The notes under the pieces are model-generated. The model made no database searches and was not told the origin of the DNA. It saw only the letters and a list, made by a program, of their open reading frames with translations. Shown here piece by piece: positions 10,601 to 20,600 of a stretch of DNA of 64,000 bases. Source of the stretch: Stratiolaelaps scimitus. Taxonomy: Eukaryota > Arthropoda > Arachnida > Mesostigmata > Laelapidae. Location of the stretch: NCBI GenBank assembly GCA_019614645.1, contig JABWDB010000001.1, positions 16,409,501 through 16,473,500 on the forward strand, read 5' to 3'. The position numbers were made by a program, and so were the translations under genes. Within the stretch, counting starts at the first letter, position 1. The number at the start of each line of letters is the position of its first letter.

Positions 10601-13600
10601 TGGTTCTGGAGTAGATTCAGCTGAAGGTTCTGGTGTAGGTTCAGCAGTGGGTTCCGGCGTAGATTCATCTGACGGCTTTGGTGTAGGTTCAGATGATGGT
10701 TTTGGTGTAGGTTCTGCTGACGGCTCTGGTGTAGGTTCAGCTGAAGACTCTGGTGTAGGTTCAGCAGTGGGTTCCGGTGTCGGTTCAGCTGAAGGCTCTG
10801 GCGTAGATTCACCTGACGGCTCTGGGGCCGGTTCAGCTGACGGCTCTGGCGTAGGCTCTGCTGACGGCTCGGGTGTAGGCTCAGCTGACGGCTCTGGCGT
10901 AGGCTCTGCTGATGGCTCTGACGTAGGCTCAGCTGACGGCTCTGGCGTAGGCTCTGCTGACGGCTCTGGCGTAGGCTCTGCTGACGGCTCTGGCGTAGGC
11001 TCTGCTGACGGCTCTGGCGTTGGCTCTGCTGACGGCTCTGGCGTAGGCTCTGCTGACGGCTCGGGTGTAGGTTCAGTAGTGAGGTCTGGAGTGACTGTGG
11101 TATTGTTGTCCTCCAAATGCTTGGGATTGCGGTTATCTGAATGGGGTAATGCAGCCTCCTTAGACATTTCTGTAGTTGGTTCTGCTATAGGCTCCGGCGT
11201 CGATGACTCTGGCGTGTGTTCGAGAGAACTTTCACTTGTGGGCTCTGGAGTAGGATCTGAAGGAGGTACTGAAGTGGATTCCGCACCAGGTTCGGGTGTC
11301 GGCTCGGCATTAGGCTCAGGAGTGGATTCACTTGTGTCTTGAGCAGCGGGTTCGCTCTCGGGAGCAGGTGTAAGTGTCGTCTCTTCTAAGCAAGATTCTG
11401 TTCCTTCTGATGACTTGGGTTCAGGCTCTGCTGTTGGCTCGGCTTGTGGTTCCGGTGTGGGTTCTGGCGTCGGTTCGGGCTCTGCGTGTGATACATGATC
11501 CGCTGGTTCAGCGGTGGTTGTAGGCCCTGGTTCGGAAGACGGCTCAGGGTTTGGATCAGGTGTCGAGGCAGAAGGCTCAGGAGTTGGCTCTGAGGTGGGT
11601 TCTGGTTCCGAAACTGGGTCCGGATAGGAAGGTTCGGGGGTAGACGAATCGATTTGAGGTTCCGGTTCGCTGGAAGGCTCCGGTTGTCCTACAGGTGTTG
11701 GCTCTGGCTCTGGTTCAGGGGTAGTCTGCTCATGTGAGATCTCAATGCATATTTTGCTGTCGAAGGGAGCATGCTCGAATCCACGGTTACATTGGCAAAT
11801 AGCTTCGTCGGCAACATAATCCCACTGGCATACTGCCTGCCAGGAGCATGGGTTGGAACTGCGGCATTTGTTTTGCATTTCTGTAACGAAAACATTTTGG
11901 AGATAGCCGATTAGGCCGGCGTTCGCCATACAATAGCTAAATGAGTGAGTGTTGACTAATCCGACGTCGTCGATATAAGATACATGAGACTAACTGTTGG
12001 TGGTGACGGAAGCCTGACGAAATCATCATCATCACCACGACCACAAAAGCACTTGTTACCGGGTAGTAATTTCTCTGACCACTTTCATGTTTGAAAATAA
12101 CCGAAAACCTCACTTGCCTTTAGTCTGCAACGAATCCAGAAGCACCTTGAGTCCATCGCCACTGTCGTTACTAATATGTCCGTCCTGATCATGGAGATAC
12201 TTGCGTAATGCTTGGTCCACTTGCGCTCCAAGCTCCGATTGCTCCCCATCGAACTCAAAGACAATCTTCACCTTGATGGATCCGCTCTCGAGGGACACGA
12301 TGCGGACTCTACATTATCAAGATAGGATAACAACGATTTGATATCTTATCGAAACAGCAATATCTCTGATACAGGCGTTCTTACAGAAAATATCCCCAAA
12401 CAAATGACGAAAGGCAGTTGCAACTGTGTCGCGGCACACCCACCATACACCGATATAATGATGCCTGTTGGCTTGACATCACAGTTCTTATTATGGTATA
12501 GTTTCTGGCGGTTACCTAGTGCCAGAGGTGTCATGGGTTGTTTTATGCTGGCCTCTAAGTATTGTACCCTATTTACAACGTAAATGCGAACGCTAATATG
12601 AAATCATGATACGTGATTACCTCGTTGGAAGTTTCCCCGAGTATTCCATTGATCTCAGAAGGGCTTCAATGAGAGTTCGGTTAAGATTTCTGAATTCGGG
12701 CGAAGTTGGATCGTTGAGATTTGCCGTGAACGTCTCATCAGGGAGAGTCAGTGAAACCAGAACCGCGTCGTGGGGAGCTGCAAACCGGTGTGACACAAAA
12801 ATACATTTTGCATGATTAAGGAACGGTAATGTCAAAACTACGATTATCATTGTTTCATGTATATATATACTATACTGTTGTATATTGCTGTTCATATGCT
12901 GTTGTATACTGTTATACATTGTTATAATATATGTTTTTTTCTCGTACAACACTGGCTATGGATTTTAGTCACTGTAACAATATAAGACTAGATGCTTGAA
13001 CCAGGCGGAGCACAACTGAATTACCTGCCGTCCGAGAGTACACCGAAACCATTTTAGGGTTGTGTGCCGTTTACACTTACCATCACTACGTACACCCTTC
13101 TAATCAGTGGCGGACGCAATTGCGTTATTTATTTTTTTTAAACACTCCCCCCCCGAAACGTATATTACAATTTATGCAAAATGCAACAACATATTTGTGT
13201 AATATATGTGATACATGTGTCTATATCTTACACAAAGTAAAAAAATAGTACACCCTATATAATGTTGTTGCCAGCACCACTCAACGTTCAGTATACCACC
13301 AAAGCCGTTGAAAATAACCAGAAAGCGTTGCAATAGCGGTAACCTTTTTTTTTTTTTTTTTTTTTATGGGGGGTTTCGGGAACGCGTAATGCACATGCGT
13401 GACAGAACAGCCTCTTGCCACCACCTAGTGTGAGACTCTTAAACTCACTAAAACCCGTGTTCCCCCCCACCCCTTGTTGGTTTGGAACGGCGTAAGCAAT
13501 ACTTCAAACCGCAATAGCGGTAACCTAGCGTTGCAATACTTGACGAAACAGCCAGCAATTATTTTTTCGCCATAACGACTCGGCCAACTGAAATTCGGAG

Positions 13601-16600
13601 ACGGATAAGCGAGAATGCAAATCAATGCAAAGTCCTGTCCATCATTTTACCTGATGTAGTTTCGTCTTCTGGTGGTGCTACCGGCGTTAGTGACGGTACG
13701 ATCGGCGGACTCGGTGTCGGCGTAGTTGAGTCGATTGTGTTGTCATTGATGGGCATTGCCAGACCGGGACGAATTCCTCCTCTTTTAACTTCGCCACTTG
13801 TGGGACTCGATCCGTCGGACCGGACTGAATACATGGATAGATAAATTGATAGTTAGACAAAATATATGGAATAACACTACGAATATAATCTACTGGCATA
13901 ATAAGAGCATTGATTTTCTTCGATTTTGGTCAGGATATGCGCTCGTTTAGAGAGTTTGTCCGCATGGCTGGAAATGAACAATATTGCTGAAATTCTGAGG
14001 TCGTAGGGAGCAAAAATCGATTAAAAACATATTACGAAAACGATCGTCGACCATTTACTTTCCGGCAAAACGAGATGAGACGGTTCGGATCGGTAGATTT
14101 TTGCTAAATACTATGGCAATTATGCGTCACCTAACATCATATCTGGGAACGTATGCGAGACACTACATGAAGTTAGGTACCCAACGACGACCATTTTGTA
14201 CTGACAAAACAGTAAAGGAAATATACTCAATTAGGTAAATCTCTCCAGTAAGAGTAAAGAAAATACTAACAACGAGTACTAAAAAGGCTGGACACATAAT
14301 CTACGGTTGCTAATTATATTATATATTATCTCTGTCAGAGGGTTGGTAATTACAGTTGAGTGTATCAGAGGCGAACGCTCGCTACCGTTGTTTGACTAAT
14401 CGAGTGTCACAGCGATAGTAGTGTCCATATATAGTGTACACATCGCATAACCTATGTATTAAGATGTTTTTAAGAACCTCGTCTGATCGTCGATCAGTTG
14501 AACCTATGCACGATAGATCCCTAATAACATTAAACAATTCTACTATAGGAGAGACACGATCAGCCGTCAGAGATCAGACGAACAACCGGCACCTCAACCG
14601 TGAGCACACGCCAATGAGCAACTGATTCTAGTTATATACGAACTGACATATGACGGGTATCGTACACAACTTGTATGGTGTCGAATTTTCGACCGAATTA
14701 AGTAAAAATGTTCTGATGGAATCCTCAGTTCCGTGTTGTGTTTGTTGCAAGCGAACACCGGAGGAGATTTTCTGATATTTCGCGATTGAGAGAGATTATA
14801 ATGTGTAAGATCAACGGGTAATACGAACTGTTCAATATCACACTCGAAAATTCACAGATATTCACCCGTGAAACGAGTGAGTATCTCTGAACTTGCCTGG
14901 CCACGTTGTAGTTTTTTAACACACGCTTTTCCAACGAAAAGCGCTCAGCATTGGCCATGGAAAATAGCATATGTTAATATGCTTAATAGCATGTGTTAAT
15001 ATGAATTTTCAACACAAAAAGGTTGTTCGTGTTCACGTCAAGGTTGTTGCGTTTCAACTTCTATATACCCATACTTCTCAACACATGACGGGACATGAAA
15101 TCGAACTTCGCGAGATTGCAAACGGTATTGCCACACCTTGTGCGCTGACTGTTTATGCGCCAAGGTATAGATGGCCATTAGGGCAGCAACAGGTTATTTA
15201 TTCCACTCGTTACTGTCAAACCTGAGAGAGGCAATTACTGCTTTACGAGCAGAATGTTTCCCCCATTGAGAACATATCCTATTCGTTATTGAGAGATAGC
15301 GTCGCACTTGATGAGATGGCAACGGTACGAAAATAGCCCCAATAGCTTACTCAAAGAGCGAGAGACCGACAATTCATGTCGTCGTACCGCGAAGTGCGCC
15401 TGAGCTGAATCATCGACAGACGAAGCTGCTCTACATGTGACTAATCTTTTTTTCTGTATCACATGGCTAATTGTAAATGGGACGATTCATCTGAATAACT
15501 CTGCACACTGCGAGATAGCATGGCGGTGGACGTTGACATATGACAGGTAGTCATTGTTTATTTTTAATTGTACCATTCTCGTGACTGGCCGTGGAGTACT
15601 CATGCGATTTGAGTGGGCGTCGGTTAAAACTGGGTTGAATCCGAGGGCAAACCTCATATTGCGTTGCCCCAGGTGCTAAGGTGGAATTCACTCGTAGAGC
15701 TTGGAAACATCGAGAGAAAGGCTTAATATAGTTCTTAGTTTTGCATTTTTTACTATTTATTCTGTTTCAGCGAGATTCCCAGTGGACGTATACTCTGTGC
15801 GGTTACAGTTCGTTATGGAAATCGGATGCGTGTTGACAGATATGGCCATCATGTTGAGGCACACTTAGCAAACAATAAACAATGCATCTTCGTTGTGCAT
15901 CCTCTCCAATAACCAGTCCCCGAATGAAAGCAGACAAAAAGCATTTTGCTATGGCGAATGTTGGTCTCGCGTGCTCGAGTCCTCCTCGATGCTGTTTCCT
16001 TTGTTAACAAAAAAAAAACGTTTCTATCGTAAGGGAATGCCCCACGAAGTTCTCATTGTCATCAATGGATGAGATCCACATGAATTCTATGCATTTCCAC
16101 CCCGACGACGCTCTCGCCCCTTTTGTGGCCACCGTCCCACCAGCAGTTAGAGTAAATGTTGGCGCAGACGGCGTGCTAGTGGTCTAAATTCAATTCTCGA
16201 ACTTCTGTAGGCGAGTCGGAAATCTCGTACCAGCATATCTATGTATCTATCTATAATATCTGCCTAACTTCTCCCAATCAGACGTGGGCAGGCAGCCAAC
16301 TTTGAAAATGTCTAAGGAAAAAGACAACGACAAAGTGGCGATTTCTTCCAACAGTGAAAGGAAACAAAGCTACCGGATGATTAGACGGCTTCGTGTTCAC
16401 AGCAGCGGCGTAGCTGCTAATTGCTGATTGAGCAGAGTGACACATTACAGACGTCAGAATCGAATTCGATTATGATGTTTCGTTACGCTAACTCAGTACA
16501 ATCACTGGAGCCATGTGAATACTCGCATACAACGTTGATTAAATTGACGGGGCTAGTCATGGGTGAAGGTGTGTAGATATTATTGATGGAATTGCTGATA

Positions 16601-17282
16601 CATTTTGAGAAATCGCACAATGTTCGAGTTGTTTTGGTAATGCAAAAAAAAACGAGATTATATGAGTAATTAACGACTTCTTTACATTATTTACATTATT
16701 CTTCACATTCAAATTCGGCTAATTGTAAGTTGTAATTAAAACTGGTTATAGTTTCGATTTGTTTGTACCTCGAAAATTCTACGCTTATCTATACTAATCT
16801 TGGCCAACTAAACATAAGAGTATGTCTGCTTGGATAGAATCATAATCAAAAGGAAAATGAGACATATAATCCACAGAGCCATGAAAGACTTCGGCAAATC
16901 ACGTTATACAAAATTAAATAAAGTAAAAAATACACCATAAATAAATCAATCATCGTTTGCCATAGACTTAGCGTTTGGCCTTAGAAATAATCTCAGAAAA
17001 CTTGATTGTGCTCCTGTTCTTTCAATATAGGTAAATGCACCTCAATATCTCTAATTGATAAATCTATATCTATTAAAAAATCGAATTTCGATTTTTCGGG
17101 CAGTGTTAAGTGCACTACACCCATCAGTGGAGTTACAACATGATCTTTTTAGAGACAGGTGAAATATGACGTTTACTGGAAACGACCAGACAGGGTTCAC
17201 AGTGAAGGACGAATTCAAGACCAGAATAAATCTATTTATCATTACTGGAATATGCTTCCGATATGGCCGGAAGAGTGTGATA

Positions 17283-17336
<54 letters not shown>

Positions 17337-17658
17337 TGTAAAAAGCCATGGACCGCAGGTTCGAATCCCGTTGCATGACATATAAGAGAACTTAAGCATT
17401 GTATGCAGTTCACTAAATAAATCAATATAGTTTTACCTTTACCTTTATTGTGTGATACGCTATCACACAGTACGTGAACTTCACACATCAAGCAAACTGA
17501 ATAAATGCTGCTTACCCGAAGCGAATATGCCGACGGCGAGCGCCAGGGCAAGGACCAGAGCCACTAACAGAAGTAGCGTCCATTTGCGACAACTAGGTGA
17601 CATCTTCGGGTGTGGACGGAGGTCGTTCTCCGATTTGTTCAGGTATAGTTTCTCACCC
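3847..17658 (-). CDS. Type II transmembrane mosaic serine-protease homologue (gene model, 14 exons)
   Basis: Coding exons in transcript order are 17516-17658, 13651-13824, 12621-12777, 12118-12308, 9164-11880, 8786-8902, 8268-8409, 7447-7635, 6940-7091, 6367-6472, 5681-5853, 5271-5420, 4830-5018 and 3847-4650. Every junction keeps phase and gives a continuous domain. The joined length is 5,404 nt, one leftover base plus 1,801 codons including TAG. Counting from Met 17601-17603 (1,782 aa): membrane anchor 8-27, SEA about 90-203, EGF-like 205-248, Glu/Pro-rich stalk about 250-900, five LDLa 905-1099, SRCR 1110-1195, trypsin-like about 1215-1452, Ser/Thr-rich tail to the end. The architecture resembles enteropeptidase/TMPRSS-type membrane proteases. 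The protein should face outward at the plasma membrane. Catalytic His and Ser are missing, so binding or scaffolding is the likely role (inference). The first exon starts in phase 2 and may be preceded by one not found, so the N-terminus is uncertain. Confidence 0.85.
4830..5018 (-). CDS. Exon 13: linker after the protease-like domain
   Basis: The acceptor is TTCAG just above 5018 and the donor GTGAGT lies at 4824-4829; both junctions are phase 0. The 63 residues leave the last helix of the protease fold and turn into a Thr/Glu/Pro/Val-rich low-complexity linker that continues into exon 14. Confidence 0.8.
5271..5420 (-). CDS. Exon 12: C-terminal part of trypsin-like domain, catalytic Ser lost
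   Basis: The acceptor is CCCCAG above 5420 and the donor GTACTG is at 5265-5270. With exon 11 the junction reads CDTDIGAPL where active enzymes have CxGDSGGPL. The codon for the catalytic Ser (5412-5414) is ATT, isoleucine. The flanking Cys residues (chymotrypsin positions 191, 201 and 220) are kept, and the exon ends in the usual terminal helix with a PWVNK motif. The fold is therefore expected to be intact but catalytically dead. Confidence 0.85.
5681..5853 (-). CDS. Exon 11: trypsin-like domain, Cys168-Cys182 loop
   Basis: The acceptor is TTGTAG above 5853 and the donor GTTAGT is at 5675-5680. The reading [14 protein letters not shown] followed by QMICAS matches the segment before the active-site Ser in chymotrypsin-fold enzymes, with the Cys168 and Cys182 equivalents present. 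Entry is phase 1 and exit phase 0, agreeing with exons 10 and 12. Confidence 0.85.
5874..5971. repeat. 27-bp tandem repeat in an intron
   Basis: A 27-bp AT-rich unit containing TGTAAG and CATCAAT is repeated about 3.6 times with few differences; TGTAAG recurs at 5874, 5901, 5928 and 5955. It lies in the intron between exons 10 and 11, just upstream of the exon 11 acceptor. Confidence 0.9.
6367..6472 (-). CDS. Exon 10: trypsin-like domain, Cys122 and Cys136 region
   Basis: The acceptor is TTGACAG above 6472 and the donor GTACGG is at 6361-6366. The reading [10 protein letters not shown] followed by ITCSVDSYG corresponds to the strand with Cys122 (bonded to the propeptide Cys in two-chain proteases) and to the Cys136 loop. 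The exon continues open past this donor, but only GTACGG leaves the phase-1 end that exon 11 needs. The same GTACGG donor is used by exon 8. Confidence 0.8.
6940..7091 (-). CDS. Exon 9: trypsin-like domain with the catalytic Asp
   Basis: The acceptor is TTTCGCAG above 7091 and the donor GTGAGT is at 6934-6939. The exon ends in NLPDYDLAV, matching the NDIALL strand of active proteases, and the catalytic Asp102 equivalent is retained (codon 6949-6951). The preceding [12 protein letters not shown] is the typical loop before it. Confidence 0.85.
7447..7635 (-). CDS. Exon 8: end of SRCR, propeptide junction and start of trypsin-like domain, His lost
   Basis: A strong pyrimidine tract ending CTTCTAG precedes 7635; the donor GTACGG follows 7447. 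The exon begins with TCTHID, whose Cys can pair with the protease-domain Cys122. It continues with four Arg, an acidic stretch, and RLPYLVLI, which matches the N-terminal strand of the protease fold. No IVGG activation motif is present. Active enzymes have TAAHC; here it is TSALC, with Leu (codon 7457-7459) at the catalytic His position. Confidence 0.85.
8268..8409 (-). CDS. Exon 7: second half of SRCR domain
   Basis: The acceptor CTCCTCTAG lies above 8409 and the donor GTAAGT is at 8262-8267. The reading [13 protein letters not shown] and later [13 protein letters not shown] fit the C-terminal half of a diverged scavenger-receptor Cys-rich domain, as seen before the protease domain in TMPRSS-type proteins. 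Confidence 0.8.
8786..8902 (-). CDS. Exon 6: first half of SRCR domain
   Basis: The acceptor is ATATAG above 8902 and the donor GTATTA is at 8780-8785. The reading [20 protein letters not shown] followed by MGF is the characteristic SRCR pattern (Cys, aromatic, Ala, Cys, then a Gly-Phe turn). Both ends are phase 0. Confidence 0.8.
9164..11880 (-). CDS. Exon 5: EGF-like module, Glu/Pro stalk and five LDLa modules
   Basis: This 2,717-bp exon has its acceptor (TTACAG) above 11880 and its donor GTGAGT at 9158-9163. It starts with a six-Cys EGF-like module. About 650 residues of Glu/Pro/Thr/Ser/Ala follow, the core built of the unit EPTPEPSA. It ends with five LDL-receptor class A modules, each with six Cys. 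Four have an RCDG turn (QLCDG in module 3) and all keep the acidic Ca-binding end (DHSDE, DADDE, NRSDE, DGSDE, DGTDE), so all five should bind calcium. Putting all five in one exon is unusual, because LDLa modules are often encoded one per exon. Confidence 0.9.
10575..11075. repeat. 24-bp coding minisatellite (EPTPEPSA)n
   Basis: Roughly twenty units of 24 bp, each encoding a variant of EPTPEPSA on the minus strand, stand in tandem inside exon 5. Copies in the part above about 10,830 are almost identical, which points to recent expansion or homogenisation. Copies towards 10,580 have diverged. The length stays a multiple of three, so the reading frame is kept. Confidence 0.9.
12118..12308 (-). 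CDS. Exon 4: second half of SEA domain
   Basis: The acceptor AATGTAG lies above 12308. The reading [14 protein letters not shown] matches the SEA strand that carries the Gly-Ser self-cleavage site (here 12278-12283). To keep phase with exon 5 the exon must end at 12118, which makes the donor GCAAGT, a GC-AG intron. The nearby GTGAGG donor would put the EGF module out of frame. Confidence 0.75.
12621..12777 (-). CDS. Exon 3: first half of SEA domain
   Basis: The acceptor GTTTGCAG lies above 12777 and the donor GTAATC is at 12615-12620. The reading [20 protein letters not shown] fits the N-terminal strand and first helix of SEA domains (hydrophobic strand, then a Ser-Pro-Glu-Phe helix start). 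Entry is phase 1, exit phase 2. Confidence 0.8.
13330..13526 (-). mobile_element. Short poly(A)-tailed retroposed insertion with 16-bp target duplication
   Basis: A 16-bp sequence (GCAATAGCGGTAACCT) occurs perfectly at 13330-13345 and again at 13511-13526. Between the copies are about 165 bp that begin, directly against the first copy, with twenty T. Read on the minus strand this is a short body ending in poly(A), flush with a target-site duplication, as LINE-machinery insertions are. Near the 3' end are TGGCAAGAGG and GTTCCCGAAACCC, which loosely resemble tRNA A and B boxes, so a tRNA-derived SINE is possible. The insertion lies in the intron between exons 2 and 3, in the same orientation as the gene. 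Confidence 0.7.
13651..13824 (-). CDS. Exon 2: extracellular linker
   Basis: The acceptor TATTCAG lies above 13824 and the donor GTAAAA is at 13645-13650. The 58 residues form a Pro/Thr/Ser-rich juxtamembrane linker between the membrane anchor and the SEA domain, with no cysteine. Entry and exit are both phase 1. Confidence 0.7.
17280..17333. repeat. (TA)n microsatellite
   Basis: About 54 bp of almost perfect TA dinucleotides with one TG interruption near the start, inside the first intron of the gene model. Confidence 0.9.
17351..17382 (+). other. tRNA-like B-box / T-arm motif
   Basis: GGTTCGAATCCC is a perfect RNA polymerase III B box with partly pairing flanks. A full cloverleaf is not visible upstream, so it is not called as a tRNA. 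A closely similar segment occurs at 43990-44020, suggesting copies of one tRNA-derived repeat. Confidence 0.3.
17516..17658 (-). CDS. Exon 1 (first recognised): cytoplasmic tail and membrane anchor
   Basis: The acceptor TTCCGCAG lies above 17658 and the donor GTAAGC is at 17510-17515. After a basic segment ending CRKW comes an uncharged run of about 20 Leu/Val/Ala residues, a signal anchor with positive charge on the inside as in type II membrane proteins. An in-frame Met at 17601-17603 could be the start. The acceptor-like upstream border and the phase-2 entry suggest an additional upstream exon, or a 5' UTR junction. Confidence 0.75.
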
Positions 17659-20600
17659 CTGCGGAAATAGACAATTGACACAAGAACCAATACGATATAA
17701 TGAACGTTTGAGCGTGCTTTTATAATACAATTGTACACGTGCTATAGGAGTTTAATCAAGAGGATTACTCACTCGACAAGGAGAGAGAGGCAGAGAGACA
17801 GATAGGAGTAATTGCTACAGTACATACAACGGTGGTTAGTACACCAAAGAAGTCGAATTTGATATCGAATTTAAATGCAATGGAATTTCGATTTTGAATT
17901 TAGCGTTTGCTTGTGGATTATATTGACTGGTAGTGTGATATATAGACAACAGGGGCGATTAGCTCTTTATTTTTCTTCTCTCTCAATTAGCGCGAACGTG
18001 GAAGAGGAAGACCCTTAGTGCAGCAAGCAAAACTTTAAAAAAAAGTATTGGAGTGGTGGCCGCAGGAGCCGTGGCTGCGTTAGTCACCGATTTTACGTTG
18101 AATACATAGCAGGTACAATACAATATACTGTAAAGATGTTGTTATGTAAACACGTTCAGCTGTGATGCTTCGAATGTATATATGTGCATGCACACACACA
18201 CACACAGACTCGAATATGTGGATGAATAACAAAAATTATATTATTTACATGTCAATTACAATGAATCATGTTCACTACTTACAGCCATACATTGGCTATA
18301 GCCTCGAACGTCAGACGATCAGAACGAACAATGATCTATCTCAAGGTACACTTGAAGATTAACAATATAACAATAAGAAACGGAAAGATCCAGAAAAAAA
18401 AGCAAATGATAGACTTGACAAACAGTCAACATAAAACACAGGCTGTCAGACCATCTACCAAGCGATGATGATATGTATCCCCCATTGACCATCACTAACC
18501 AACCACAAGGGGCTTCTTCCTGCTAAGATGGAACAGTTTGAGTCGGCATTCATCAACCATCGGGAACTGCATGCGTGTACACAGCTGATTGGTAAGTGCA
18601 CCCTCTGTTCGGTAGGAACCACCTGCCCATATCTCCTAATTGCCCCCCCCCCACCCTAGTAATTCCTCTGTCTATACTTTCTCATCGGCTTCTATTTCTC
18701 GTCATCGGACCACCGACTTGGGTCAGTCGATTCAGGCAAGTTGGCCAGATTTTGTGGCAATCGTCCCGATCTCATTGAAATTCACCATGTGTCCTGTCTA
18801 CTTCAGACCAGCCAGCATCCACCGTCATCAGCGGCGGCGTAGAGTCAATCCCGACGAGTCGAAGAGGCGGCGAAACGAACGATCGTTGACAGGCATAGTG
18901 AGAAAATGAGACGCAAGTCAGAGTGAGTGAGAGAGGGGGGGGGGATAGCGGATAGCGACAGGCAGGCACCGGCAGCTAGTGCGGAAAACGCAAAAACAAC
19001 GATATCAACGAAGGTCCCCTATCGTAAGTCGAAACGAGACACTAGCGAGTAGAAGGCCGATGATCGTCCTCATCTTCTCTGATATCGCGCGTTCGTCTTC
19101 TCCTCGATGTGTAAGACTAACAGCAGTAGCAGTAGCAGCAGCAGCAAAGGCGTCGCAACTCGTATCAACAGAAAAGCCAATGAACTACAGCCGTTTGCCG
19201 TGCCCGTCCGGGCATCGCGTCACAGCAGTGCTGGGCATTGAACGGCGCTGGGCAATGCAGCTCGCCGACGAAGAGCGGGGAGACTTCTGTCATTAACGAC
19301 GATGTAGAAACTCGTTGCGTAATAATATAATAGAAGCGCAACGGCCGACGGGTCCCCGAAAAAGGAAAGCAACGGAAGAAAAAAAAAAACACAACAACGA
19401 TATGAGCGAATCAGGCGAATAGCTGAGATCTGAGGCGAGAAGCATTTCATCTTCGATCTGGAGCTGACTTCTCTACAGAAAATAGTTCGATAGACTTGTC
19501 CTATGTAGATATAATAATAATAATCCATAAAAAGAAAAGTAGAGAAGTGTCAAGCGGATGTCGCAGACGTGGACTTAAGTCAAGATGCCTAATCAGATGG
19601 ACTGCCAATTAGAAATGTTGTTCGGAGTCACCGAAACGCATGGACGTGTTGCTCTGAGCCTGCGGAGACGTTTTTCGAAGCAGGGCAGATTGTTCATATT
19701 TGATAGAGGTGTAGATGAGCTTATGCTGAGTTGAGTTGACAACGACAGGAACAATGACAAGCGGACGCTCCTCGGAGACATTCATTTGGTTGATTCATTT
19801 CGGATCTGATTCAGTGCTTAGAGTAAACTGAAGCTCGGACATAGCTCTGCTCAGTTGCATGCGGCACATTGCTTCCGCCACTCGAATATAACAGCAGTTC
19901 CGTTACCTTTGTGCAATTTTGTAGTTATCTCGTTGCAAGCAGCATTCGACACATAATTATCTCAATCGCATCGATTTGCAGAAAAACAACATATTAATGC
20001 CCTTAATGACGGAATGCAAAAACAAAAGTAGAATGAGCGACACAGTTTAACAGGAGCACGTTTGTATAGTGCAATTTAATTGAACAATTGAACGACAAAG
20101 TCTGCTAAGTTAATTCCGATATTAGTCCACTAAATTATTATGAAATTGAGTCATCTGCTGAACACTGAGGTAGACAATGATTGATTTTGGCAGTGAACTG
20201 AACTGTGTTAGCGTGAGTGGGTGCATGTGGAAAACTCGTGCAACCCTCAGAATGCAAACAGGAGATGCCAGCGCGATCAAACAAAAGCAACTCTATGGGA
20301 TCACGTAACAATCCGATCGAAGTGACGCCGTAGATAGAGAGATAAGAGTGACACAGTCATATATTATTCCCCCTCTCAAATAAGGATCGATACATTTTGT
20401 AAGTAAATCAGAAGTCGAGTGTTAGTAATATATGCATATCCCTTAATAAATACTTTCCTCATCTACTCCGAAAGACGAGCTACTTAGCTCGAAACATCGA
20501 AACTTCACCAATAGCATGGTGACGATTTGCCGCTCCGCATTTGCAGACTATCGCCTCGCGATGTTCGGTTGACGTAACTGATCAGTCGTGACGATCCCAT

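Larger units (their letters stand above)
13825..17515. other. Large intron between exons 1 and 2
   Basis: About 3.7 kb without any open frame that looks coding. It is AT-rich. The (TA)n tract at 17280-17333 and the tRNA-like motif at 17351-17382 lie near its upstream end. Confidence 0.6.

Noticed and set aside
9909..11342. 477-codon open frame on the plus strand rich in Gly/Ser/Val/Asp
   Set aside because: It lies exactly opposite the LDLa/stalk exon and is open only because the 24-bp repeat lacks stops in that frame. It has no domain, while the minus strand has clear modules with splice sites.
12108..12113. GTGAGG as donor of the second SEA exon
   Set aside because: It leaves phase 2, which puts the EGF module and everything after it out of frame with the acceptor above 11880; GCAAGT keeps frame.
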